Shown: positions 22,103-32,086 of the stretch, piece after piece
Numbering within the stretch: position 1 is the stretch's first letter
How the letters are laid out: every line of letters begins with the position of its first letter
NCBI GenBank assembly: GCA_036939975.1
Contig: JALLPB010000008.1
Span: forward strand, 1-43,832
Length of the DNA stretch: 43,832 nt
Direction: 5' to 3'
Source: Cyclostephanos tholiformis
Lineage: Eukaryota > Bacillariophyta > Thalassiosirophyceae > Thalassiosirales > Thalassiosiraceae
The notes under the pieces: model-generated
What the model saw: only the letters and a program-made list of their open reading frames with translations
What the model was told of the DNA's origin: nothing
The model's database searches: none
Made by a program: the position numbers and the translations under genes

Positions 22103-22507
22103 AGGGAGAGGGAGGGAGAGAAAGAGGGTAGTTCGTTAATATGTTATTATTTGGCTCCATTCGGAACAAAACGATGGAAAAAAAAGGAAATACAGGCGGG
22201 ATACTAACGTGAGAATGGGTTCAGAAGGTCCAGAGTTCCTTCCCGGGACGTTCCTGGAATAATCGTGACAATCCCAGACGGCGATGCATCCATTCGAGGT
22301 ACACGCGATGAGGTATTTCTCGTTACCGAACGAAGAGGAAGTACTGAAAGTCGATCCGAAGATCGTGCATACCGAGGATGACGATGACTTCAAGACACCG
22401 CCACTAGTTCCGTCTTTATCATTCACCACTTTGTTCCTGGGGTGGTATTTCACGTAGGGATCGTGACTTTGGAAGAATTTCCTCTTGGCCGCAGTCATGG
22501 TCGACAT
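20877..22507 (-). CDS. WD40 protein, THO complex subunit 6-like (two exons)
   Basis: Exon 1 is 22507-22209 and exon 2 is 22050-20877, with a 158-bp GT-AG intron, giving 490 residues. The protein is a WD-repeat beta-propeller. Recognisable blades include YLIACTSNGCIAVWD, RLLVASGEPGILMYKW, DDTIVGAAGDMFGCYQWD, YYVTGGEDGNIGFWD, NWLAVCGGSETL...LTLWHL and CFVTGGNECRISFWD. The HKDYLH..GGEDG block followed by WxxxMDISDNWLAVCGG...LTLWHL resembles THOC6, the THO/TREX subunit coupling transcription to mRNA export, more than other WD40 families I can compare from memory. A generic WD40 scaffold remains possible. The intron contains a long (GA)n microsatellite. The start lies 216 bp from the divergent Rab remnant. 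Confidence 0.7.
22061..22135. repeat. (GA)n / GGGA microsatellite in the THOC6-like intron
   Basis: About 18 GA units are followed by GGGA-type repeats on the + strand, which is a CT-rich pyrimidine tract on the sense strand of the gene. The placement just downstream of the intron-exon boundary means length change here would alter the intron but not the protein. Confidence 0.9.
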
Positions 22508-22723
22508 CGTGTCGGCGTATCTAGGTAGTACGATACTTCTTAGTGATTTTTTCGTGTCTCTTGCTTTGGTTCATGTTCACACAAATAATAGCACTAGTGT
22601 TACAAGTATCCAACAAATTATGTACGCTAGCGAAATAGGAGCACTCTGTCCTCCATCATCCTCCCCTCCGCACCCCCCCCCCCCCAAAAAAAAGAAAAAG
22701 GGGGACGACAACAACCCGAAAAG

Positions 22724-23655
22724 ATGGACGAAGCAATCGACCACTACAAGGTAGTGTTGCTCGGGGAAGGTGAGGAGGAATCGGATGACCGAAGCGCATC
22801 TGTCCCGAGTTCTCCGTGCACTTATCGTCAACCCGCCCGTCCGTTCTCCATGGTTCCCTCTTCGGCGGGGAGGGTGGGAAAGACGAGCATATTGCTTCGG
22901 TGCGTCGGAAATACGTACGATGCCAGCTGTCCATCGACCTTACTTACGGGCATCTCATCTCGAGGGGCACGTCATCATCGAGGGCGAAACTAGGAATTCA
23001 TTTATCATCCGATCGTGATACGCCCGTCCCTTCCCGGACGAAGGCCCCCCCCCCCCGACTTTCCATATATGGGACACGGCCGGAGACGGGAACGTTTCCA
23101 TTCCCTCGGTCCCATAATATATATTACAGGGATGCCAGGGGCGCCGCATTAGTTTACGATGTGATGGATCGACCGAGCTTTTCGAAACGCGTACGAGGGT
23201 GGACGGGGGAAATCCGCAAAAATGGTCGGCCGACGTCGACGAAATATGCATCAGCATCGTGGGGAATAAAAATCGATATGCACGATCGGGCCGTGGATGC
23301 CAAGGAGGCATATACGCGTACGCGCCGGAGCGTCGGCGCTGCATTTTCGGAGGTTTTTCTGCCAATACGGGAAGGTAAGTCATGTTGCCTCGACATATCT
23401 CGTGAATTCATATCCATATATCGACGCATCGCAATTTCGACGAATCGATCCGTGTCGATTCTGCCAGGCGGCGTCGAGGACTTGTTCGTGGAATTGACGA
23501 AAGAAAAATGCTCGACACGGTGAAGCCGTCGCACCGATCGGAGTCAAGCTTGGCGGGCGCGACCAGCGGTATGATAAGCTCGATGAATAAATCTGACGAC
23601 ATTGTGGATCTCTCCGAACGAAATCCTGAGACCTATGCCAGCCCGATGCTGCTGA
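22724..23655 (+). pseudogene. shattered Rab21-like small GTPase gene
   Basis: Pieces of a Rab GTPase appear in the correct order but in changing frames. They are HYKVVLLGEG then GRVGKTSILLR (P-loop, 22868-22888), SHLEGHVIIEGETRN, IWDTAG (G3, about 23067), ERFHSLGP (about 23090), YYRDARGAALVYDV (about 23122), ADVDEICISIVGNK (G4, about 23229), IDMHDRAVDAKEAY (about 23272), SANTG (G5-like, 23358), GVEDLFVELTKE after an intron-like GTAAGT...AG, MLDTVKPSHR (about 23508), and finally Arg-Cys-Cys-stop (about 23644-23655), the double-Cys prenylation end. GEG in the P-loop and IYYRDA-type blocks point to Rab21. At least nine frame changes separate the pieces, several in A or T runs. The long neighbouring genes are intact, so wholesale poor sequence is unlikely. 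It probably is a young pseudogene of an endosomal Rab. Confidence 0.75.
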
Positions 23656-23851
23656 ATTTCGGGGGATCATTTACCATTTATATGTTTATTAGAATTAGTC
23701 ATAGATATACCCTATAAAAATGACGTTTTTTTTTCATTGATGATGCGTACTGTCCTCCCCCACCCCCCTCCCCCCCACCACCACCAATATGCGTATCTAA
23801 GATAACCTACATACCATCGGCATTTCCAACTCCATACGAGACCAGTATTTT

Positions 23852-24370
23852 TCACTCTTTTCCCTCCATCGAATTTTTATATGCCATCCCCCGCTTCCTC
23901 GCCTGAATTTCCAACATCTTTCCCTGCATGGCCTGCTGACAAGCCTTCACGTTCATCGAACTCGCCTCGACCGCGGCCATGACGTTGTCGCTGTTCGCGT
24001 CGACCAACCTCCCCTTCCTCTCCAGTACCCTCATGGCATCCCTGGCGCACTTCTCGACGAAGAATCCCGCGCCCAATTCCACGAGGATCCTACTCGGATC
24101 GACGATCCTGCCCGGCGCGTACAGTGATTCCGTGAGCGGGATCATGATCTCCCGTCCCTCCCCCGACGATCCGGTGACCGGCATGGCCGACAATGATGAC
24201 ATCGCCGTCGCGATGCGAGCCGACGCGGCGCGGAGCTGGTGGTATTGGGCGGTGTAGGCCTTGAGCTGTCCCTCCTGCTGTTGCTTCAGGGCGTTGAGCT
24301 GATCGAGGGACATGGCGTCGATGTTTATTCCGCTGGAGGAGCCGGAGTCGGTGGCGTTGGCGGCGCTCAT
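23852..24370 (-). CDS. PFDN5: prefoldin subunit 5 (alpha-type)
   Basis: This is a 172-residue protein of the prefoldin alpha class. SLDQLNALKQQQEGQLKAY begins the N-terminal coiled coil (about residues 20-60), IMIPLTESLYAPGRI and VELGAGFFVEK form the central beta-hairpin region, and a second coiled coil reaches the C-terminus. PLT.SLY.PG and GxG(Y/F)xVEK are the family signature. Prefoldin is a cytosolic hexamer that hands unfolded actin and tubulin to the chaperonin CCT; subunit 5 is one of the two alpha-type subunits. The Met at 24370 is preferred because the frame upstream is opened only by a non-ATG codon. It is convergent with the Rab remnant and divergent (369 bp) from the HA-like repeat gene. 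Confidence 0.92.
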   Translation of the reverse strand: MSAANATDSGSSSGINIDAMSLDQLNALKQQQEGQLKAYTAQYHQLRAASARIATAMSSLSAMPVTGSSGEGREIMIPLTESLYAPGRIVDPSRILVELGAGFFVEKCARDAMRVLERKGRLVDANSDNVMAAVEASSMNVKACQQAMQGKMLEIQARKRGMAYKNSMEGKE

Positions 24371-24739
24371 GGTGCGGCGCGGCAAACTTTTTCGGAGTCT
24401 CCGATGAAAATAAAATACTATTAGGTAAAACAATCCTTTTTTTCCGGACAGAACGAGGGCGGGGGCGGGCCCGCCAGGGTATCGTAGTAGTGGGGAGCGG
24501 GTGGAGAATGTGGGGCAATTAATTTGTTAGTAATTCCTACGTAGCTATTGAGGCGTTCAGCAACATCAAACCGTCAACCATCCACTGAAAAAAATATGAC
24601 ACACAGATCGCTTGTTTGTGTGTGTGTGTGTGTACGATATATTTGATGTGTGGGTGGGTGCATCGCGAAGATATCAAGCTCAGACCTGGTAGCGATCACC
24701 CCTCAGTGGCTTTCATTTCGTCTGGAACTGATCGGCACA
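24371..24739. promoter_or_regulatory. divergent intergenic region with (TG)n microsatellite
   Basis: This 369-bp interval lies between the starts of prefoldin 5 (-) and the HA-like repeat gene (+). It contains a (TG)n run at about 24615-24633. No distinct promoter element can be assigned. Confidence 0.45.
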
Positions 24740-27700
24740 ATGGCCACGCCGTGTAGACGGGGGGGGGGCATCAAGCGAGCCGCCGGCGTCGATGCCGACG
24801 GACTGATGAAAAATCGGTTGGCTACCCCAACCGCTGAAGATGATGCTGATGCTGACGTTCGTTCTTCCATATGCTCTAAAGGTTCGATATACTCGCCGAA
24901 GCTCGGGATGCCTCGATCTGAAAATAATCCCCTTCAAATTCGAGGCAACAGACTTCATCTCCATCATACGTGGACCGTATTGGCTACCCTTACATTATTA
25001 GCGGGTGCCAATCACAGTGCGGCGTTCGTGACCCGGACAGGTCATGGAAAATGTCTAGTGGAATCGACTAAATATCGAGGACGCTCACGTTCATCATCGA
25101 CGCCGTCGACGCCCCGTGGTAAATCCGGCCCCGGGAACAGATCACGATCGAAATTATTTCATCTCGAATACACTCCGTTCGCGTCGTCAATATCGCCGCG
25201 ACTATCGTCACCACCCCAGATGGCACAGTCTTCAGATGTGGAGATGCAATCCCAGTATGCACCGTCCGAAGTGGAGGACGAAGATGAGTGGCGTACCGTA
25301 GTCGCGGCGTTTCAGATGTACAAGGCGGCGTATGGGGATTTGAAGGTTCCCAGCAGATTTATCGTGCCCGGGATGGCTCCTTGGCCCGGTGAGAACACGA
25401 GCAATCGTTTTTTGTCTCCATTCGTTTATTGTTCTTATATATTATGCATATCAAATTTTGACTCATTCGTGATCATTCTTCAAAAATCTGCATGACATCT
25501 CACATATCTCTTCGCCAGAGCCCGCGTGGAAAATGAAACTGGGCCAACGTGTAGCGGCCATCCGCTCGACGGGGAAGTACGTGCAAAACAATGAAACGCG
25601 TCGCAAAATACTCGATGACATGGGATTCCTATGGCGACTTAGATCTCCTTCGCCCGATAAGAAACTCGATGGCATTGCCTTTGAACAGGTTTACGCCGCC
25701 CTCAAAACGTACCGTGAGCAAGTCCAACCGGGGGGTCAAAATTTGGACGTGCCTTTGAACTTCGTCGTTCCAGACTTTGACCCATGGCCGGACTCCACGA
25801 GGGGGTTGCCGCTGGGCAAGATCTTGCCAACGGTACGGACCAAGGCGTACTTGAAGCAGCATCCTGATGCGGAGGCCAGATTGATATCGCTCGGATTTCA
25901 ACCCGACGTCAAAGCTGCGACGAACGATTTACGCTATCAGAGAGTATATGATGCCCTTGTCGTATATAAGGAGCTTTATGGAGATCTACTCGTACCTCAG
26001 CCTTTCACTGTCCCAGAAGATGGTGATGAGTGGCCCGAAGAGGTCCGTGGTTTGCACTTGGGTGCACGGGTCAATGCCATTCGAACCCAGGGGACGTTTG
26101 TCAAAGCAAACCCTTCGCGAAAGGATGAGTTGGACGAGTTGGGTTTTGTTTGGGATCTACCTTCGAATGAAGAGGGGAAGAAACGTGGGAGAAAGAGAAA
26201 AGGAGAGTTTATGGACGAATTTGATGATTTTGATGGTACTGAGGATGACGAAGAGACCAGCGATGCAGCAACAATGTTCGAGTCTAAAGAATTGAAATCT
26301 TTGTTTGATTCGAGCTTGGATCCTTTCTTCACCGGTGATCAAAGCAATCCTCCACAGTGGGCGTTTGAGGGAGACGATGACGATGATACTTTGTTTGAGC
26401 AACTTAAGGATGACAACAAATATGTGGGAAAAAAGAGTTTCAATGAAACCCTCGAGGAAATGGCTGAGGTTGCTATGTCTATAGGTATTATGGAGAGATG
26501 GACGTAAGTGTTTGTGTGCCGAATTCTTGCCATCGCGGAACGTCATCGTGGACCCTCATGTATTGGTCCATTTTGTTAACATCATTTTTGTAGCCCGACG
26601 AAACGTGTAGTAAAGGGGGCGAGAGAAAAGTATGTTCCTTGGCGAAATGACGATTTTGGAGGCGATTTTGTGTTCGAAGATGTCGTAGATGCGTTAATTC
26701 TTTACAAAGATTTGTATGGCAACTTCGACACTATTGAGGAAGATGAGTTCGTAGTGCCTGAACCGGTAGAGGAAAGCTTGAGGCTGTCTCCTTTTGAATT
26801 AGCAGCTATGAATGATGATTTCCCAGACGAATTAGATGACTTCGACGTGCCGAATAGGGGCGAATTGAAGAGCGAGAGCGTAGGAGGAAGTAAACAGTTG
26901 CCTTTGGCGTCGAAGGCAACTGATGATTGGCCAGAGCATCTCGCTGGCATGAGGTTGGGACAAATTGTTTCTCGCATCCGTGAGGGCGGACTTGAGGTTA
27001 AGCATCTCCCCGAGAGGAAAGCACAACTTGATGAGATTGGTTTTGACTGGGGCGATCCAAAGCGGTTTATCGATGTTCCGTTTGAGAAAGTCATGTGTGC
27101 ATTGTACGCATATTTCATGATTAGGGGTGACACATTCGTCAAAACTGAGTTTATTATCCCAGATGAGCATCCATGGCCTACAATTCTTGCAGGATTTGAG
27201 CTTGGCAGTGCTGTGGTTCGGTTGAGGCAGCTGCAGAACTTCTTAGAGGCGTATCATCCTGTGAAGATGAGTCTACTTCGCATGGTTGACTTTTCGTTCT
27301 TCCCTGAGATTGCACTTCCATTAGACCCAGATGCTGACGAGATGAATGCGGAGCACTTGTATGTTGAAACGTTTGGTCATCCGTTGTACCACATAAGCAC
27401 TGTTCCACTGGGACTCCCCGAGAGAATGATAGCAGATGGCCCCAATGGCCCGCCTGAGAAGCTTAGCAGCTGGTATAATTATGAGTACGTTCGTGAGTTC
27501 CATGAAAGACCTGGAGCCCTCACTGATGTGGCTGACTGGATGCGAGACATTGGTTTTTATCAGCTTGCAGAAGAGCATGAACAGAAGTATGGGCAAAGTC
27601 GTTACCGTCAATTATTCCTCTTAAGGGAAAAGCTCGATAACAAAGAAATCAGCCAAGAGTATTGGGACCAAGAAATCGACAGAATCAAAGACGAAGTTAT

Positions 27701-27932
27701 GGAAGAGTTTGAAAACTGGAAACAGGCTGAAAATACAAACCAACAGCTTCTTGGAGATGGAGAGTTTGACTACTCTATTAATGAGGACGACTACTATTAC
27801 CTAGCGCTAGGCATAGCATCAAACAATGCACAAGATAGGTCACAATTCGACCGTCCATCAATCCCAAGTCCACCCGTAGTCGTTGAGGAGTCAGTGGCAG
27901 AGTTCTCCTTAGGTGGCGAAGGTGGTGATTAG
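24740..27932 (+). CDS. tandem helicase-associated (HA)-like repeat protein (three exons)
   Basis: The exons are 24740-25388, 25519-26503 and 26594-27932, with GT-AG introns of 130 and 90 bp, giving 990 residues. The core is five tandem units of about 70 residues. A typical unit reads Y..VYDALVVYKELYGDLLVP, then VP...WPE...GLHLG..V..IR..G.F, then R..LDELGFVWDL. This resembles the helicase-associated HA repeat (W..yy..L..y...G...VP, LG..v..qR, L...GF.W) expanded in diatoms; the first unit spans the exon 1/2 junction. An acidic linker follows the third unit, and the C-terminus is helical and acidic. The N-terminus is unusual. A hydrophobic stretch, TVLATLTLLAGANHSAAF, resembles a signal peptide with an ASAF-like plastid site, but it is preceded by about 75 residues from the first ATG; starting at the ATG at 24908 (MPRSENN) would put it at the N-terminus. 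A DNA- or RNA-binding role, perhaps in the plastid, is inference. Confidence 0.75.
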
Positions 27933-28124
27933 CTAGTTGCTTGTTATGTGCTTAGCACCCAGATTCTCTGTCATAAATACTAGAGAAACGTTATCATCAA
28001 ATACTTTTTTACTATGGTAGTTTCCCACGTGATCTTTCACTTCAAGGCTCCAATAAATCTGTATGGGGATTGTACCTGATTAGAAGTAAGATATTTTTCT
28101 GCGCGCTTTCACAATGAAAACGCA

Positions 28125-31100
28125 TCATTTTACCAGATACAAGATGAAGTCCTCGAGCGCGGAGAGACCTGGTTTGCGGATGACAATTACTTTGGACGAA
28201 TCATCGTACTGAAACTCTACGTGAGAATCATCAGACTTCAGTCGAATTTCACGGGGTTCATTGGGTACACCCATCACAACAATTCTTTCCACAATCCTGC
28301 TGTTCACAACCTTAGCATCCATCAAATCGCCATTCCCAATATAGACAGAGTTCTGAATTGCGATATTGTCGTCCCAACTGGAGTGGAATGAAGCAACTCC
28401 AAAAGCTTGCCTTTTTTCGTGGTCAAAAGTAGTTTCATCGTCAATATAAAGTTTACCCTCCGCTTTCAAATTTTTACCAAGCGCAACGTAGAGCGTATAT
28501 GGGTCGTTCACCATAAGATGAGAGCTTCGGCGAAGGCGCAATTTTCGAGGAATGATAGAGCCACCACGTTGATAGACAGGTATTTTATCAATATCACTTT
28601 CAACAGTTAATGATACAGCCGTGTTGGCATCGCCAATCAGTTCCATGCGTTTCATGGTATCTATATCGTACCAGCAATCTGACAAAGGGAACTGAATCAC
28701 AGATTCCGTAGCACCAGGAGACGTGACAGGCTTCACAAGCAAGTCAGACCCAATCAGGTATTGGTCATCAATGGAATAGAGGGCGGAAAATTTGGGATAT
28801 TGCATCCACATCGTCCTGGAAAAAATAAACAAAGAAAAGATTCATAATTAGACTATGCCTGAAACAATGCACCTTCCATGCTTGCGCAATATCTCCTCCG
28901 GCCTCCACTTACCTCATAACTGGCATGCCAGTTACGCTAGCTTGCCAGAATACCGTGTACCAGTACGGAAGAAGCGCATAACGAGCCATGGCCGCTCGAC
29001 GAAGACGTACCATTGTCTCGTCGCCAAACATCCAAGGCTCCCGTCTCTTAGCATCATGATGAGCATGACCCCTAAAAAAGGGCTGGTAAGCCCCTGCCTG
29101 CATCCAACGCGTCATGAGCTCGGCATCAGTATTTCCGAAGAACCCGCCAACATCGGCTCCAACAAACGAGAGTGCACCGACATTTAGTCCGAGGAGCATG
29201 GGGGCGGCGATCTCCAAGTGCGACCATTTGGCCTCGTTGTCTCCCGTCCAGATAGCACCATATCGTTGACTTCCAGCAAAGAATGATCGGGAAAGAACAA
29301 AAGGACGAACATTGCCTCCCTCATTCCTCTTGATGAGCCCTTCAGACGTAGAACGATGAAAGAGCATGCCGTAAAGATTGTGCCATTCACGATGCTCAAT
29401 TTTGTTCAAGTTTAAAAGATCTTTTTGCATGGAAACCTCAGGTCCGTTAAACACGCTTGGCTCGTTCATGTCGTTCCACGTGAACAACTCGGGAGTCGAT
29501 CCCTTATACTTGTCATATCCAAATTGCTCCCCCCACCAACTTCGAACCTTCTCCGAGGTGAAATCAAGATACGACGAACTCCCTGGCCAGCACCATCCAT
29601 CAAAATCATTGTTGCCGTTCTTATCGTTGATATACAGGCCCAATGAAGTTGCCTCCTTATGGATGTAATAATTATTATCTCGCTTTATGTGTGGGTCGAT
29701 AATGGTCACCATTCGTCGACCATGACCACCCAATTTCTTCTGCATTTCCACTGGATTGGGAAACGCCTTATCATCCCACGTAAAATAACGCTTGCCATCA
29801 GTGTGTTCAATATCCAACCAAAGCACATCGTAGGGGTAATCTAGCTCCTCAAACTTGGAATGAACATGATAAACGTCGGCTTCGTCGCGGTAATTCCATC
29901 GGCATTGGTGGTATCCCAAGGCAAAAATCGGTGGAAGAGACATTCGACCCGTAATACGGCCATATTGCTCATACATAGCCGCTGGGTCGGGCCCGGGGAG
30001 CAGGAAGAGATCAACTATTCCCGATTCACTCATGAAATGAGTCTTTGACGAACCTGCCGCCTCCTCAACGTCGACAAATGTTTCAGTTGGATTGAACCAA
30101 AATGCACCCGCAGTGCCCGTGCGCATCGATTGAGATACTACCAAAGGAATGTGACCATACAATGCCATGGTCTCGTCCAACTCGTACTCAAACACGTCGA
30201 GGTTGTACAAGCGATATGGTTCCGAGTAATAATGTTCACTCCCCGCCGTTGTTTTCAACCGCGTCGAAGATGCATGTTCCGGTAAACCGAAAAGATGTGT
30301 GGATGCGGGGAATGTCAATTCCAATCCAACGCTCATTGGACCGTGCGGTTTAGAGTCGGTGTGATCGCCAAACTTTTCCTCCCACATGTCCTTGGTATCG
30401 AAATGCTCTTCGTCAAGCCGACGTTGGTCTTGTGTCTCGCCCACGTGCGCATCTACCGTCACGTCAGTAGTACCATCGTCAGCGTGGGTAGATTCTATCT
30501 CGCGTCTTTCCTCGCGGGTACCATCGGCGTAAATGGCAAGACCATCTTCCCAGTACCCTACAACTTTCTTTCCCCCGTGACGACCTTCCACATCTTCGTC
30601 ATTGTCGGCTGCATCGTCCCCAAGGTCGACATCGAAGTCACTGAGCTTGCGTTTGCCGATCCCCACCTCATCCCCTCCAGAACAATTCTTGTTGCGTCGA
30701 ATTTCAAAGTGCGTCAACCCGCCAGTTCCTGCAATAATCATTGGTGGCACATCGTTGTCGTTGCCACGAAAGAAATACACCTGGAACGGGTCGAGTTGCA
30801 ACATAAGGTGCCATTGCTTCTCTCCAGATTGTCCGTAAGAAAGAACTATGAAATTTTCCTTCGATTGATTTTCCACGTTGGCGCGTCCGTTCAATGACGA
30901 TATCGCATCCTCCACTGCCTCGTTGGATAATATTTCCAGTCCCAGCGACGATAGCTGTTGTTGAATCGACGGATTCGCGGACATAACACGCACGTCCTCC
31001 CCCCTCGTCGAGACCAGTTCCTTATCGTTCAATACCAATTCGTCCGACGTCCAACGCGGGGCGGATCTAACAGTTCCACCCTCGAGAACCTCGGTGATGC

Positions 31101-31686
31101 GTACGCGCGCCACGCCGTCCTCGTGCAGGTGCACGGCCAAATTCAATTCCTCCGCGAAATTACCGCCCCCGCCGGAGTTGGCGCACTTCCCGTCACCGTA
31201 CGCGCGCGCGGTCAGGGCCGTGGAGGTGAATGGCGCGACGTTGACGAGCTTGGCCGTGAGGATTGGCGTCGGTCCCCGAACGTACGGATCCCGTCCCACC
31301 CCCCCCCCAGTCCCCGCCGTGGAGACGCCATCGTGCTGCTTACCCCCCCCCCCGAGAATCAGCCTCCGTGATAATTTGGAGAGTATGCCCCCATCGCTTA
31401 CAATGCTCGTAGCGATCGCCGCGCCATCATCGGCGGCGATGGCGCTATCCCCCCCCCCATGGATCCGCACGCTCTCCCCCACCACCCTGTAGTCGTACAA
31501 TCGCTTGCTCCTCCCATGACGATGTCGACGACAGAACGACGTTTGTTGACAGGTGCGAAATTTGGACCGGTCGACGGCCATGACGAGAAAAGAGGAGGAT
31601 GTCACGGCGAATGGTAGGGCTAGGAGCGCGGCATGGTCGAAGGCGATGAAGAGGATGGTATTGATTGTGAAAAATAGAGGCCGCAT
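28125..31686 (-). CDS. glucosidase II alpha subunit, GH31 (two exons)
   Basis: Exon 1 is 31686-28913 and exon 2 is 28815-28125, with a 97-bp GT-AG intron, giving 1154 residues. It is an ER glycoside hydrolase family 31 enzyme that trims the two inner alpha-1,3-glucoses from N-glycans, feeding the calnexin cycle. There is a signal peptide (PLFFTINTILFIAF...ALLALPFAV). The GH31 barrel has VLWLDIEHTDGKRYFTWD, the nucleophile block FTWNDMNEPS (about residue 735), WTGDNEAKW, FVGADVGGFFGN and GAYQPFFRGHAHHD, followed by the beta-sandwich end from exon 2 (TMWMQYPK, LIGSDLLVKPV). The blocks match glucosidase II alpha rather than lysosomal or sucrase types. An Asp/Glu-rich insert lies before the barrel, and an alternative start at a later Met is possible. 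It is divergent from the TIPIN-like gene (400 bp). Confidence 0.93.
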
Positions 31687-32086
31687 GGTGTTGCTTGATT
31701 TAATATATTACCTAGGTCCTAAAATTTTATTACCTATAATATTGCAGACAAAATCTCTTCAGTTTTGTTTCTCCTGGGGGAAATATTATTCTTCTGTGAA
31801 TTTTTCCCCACAGGGCGACGATGAACTAAAAAAGTAAAGTTGTGTCGCGCCAAATATGAATCGTTGCTAGGATTAAGCGAAGTAAATTTGAGGGGGTAAG
31901 GAGATGACAAATTGCTAATCATAATTAGGTGGAACAATATCCTTCGAAGATATCTTGATTATTAGCACATGCCTAATAAGTGTTGATAAAAAATACTCTC
32001 GCTCTAAGGTATGTAAAATAGTAAATATGAAATGACGAATCACTAATAATCGTCACTTACCTACCACTCTAATATCCAAGGCAACC
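31687..32086. promoter_or_regulatory. divergent promoter region, glucosidase II / TIPIN-like
   Basis: This AT-rich 400-bp interval lies between two start codons on opposite strands. It contains no supported gene. TATA-like strings are common, so none can be singled out. Confidence 0.45.

Noticed and set aside
30295..30897. 200-codon + strand frame inside glucosidase II
   Set aside because: Antisense shadow of the GH31 gene; no features of its own.
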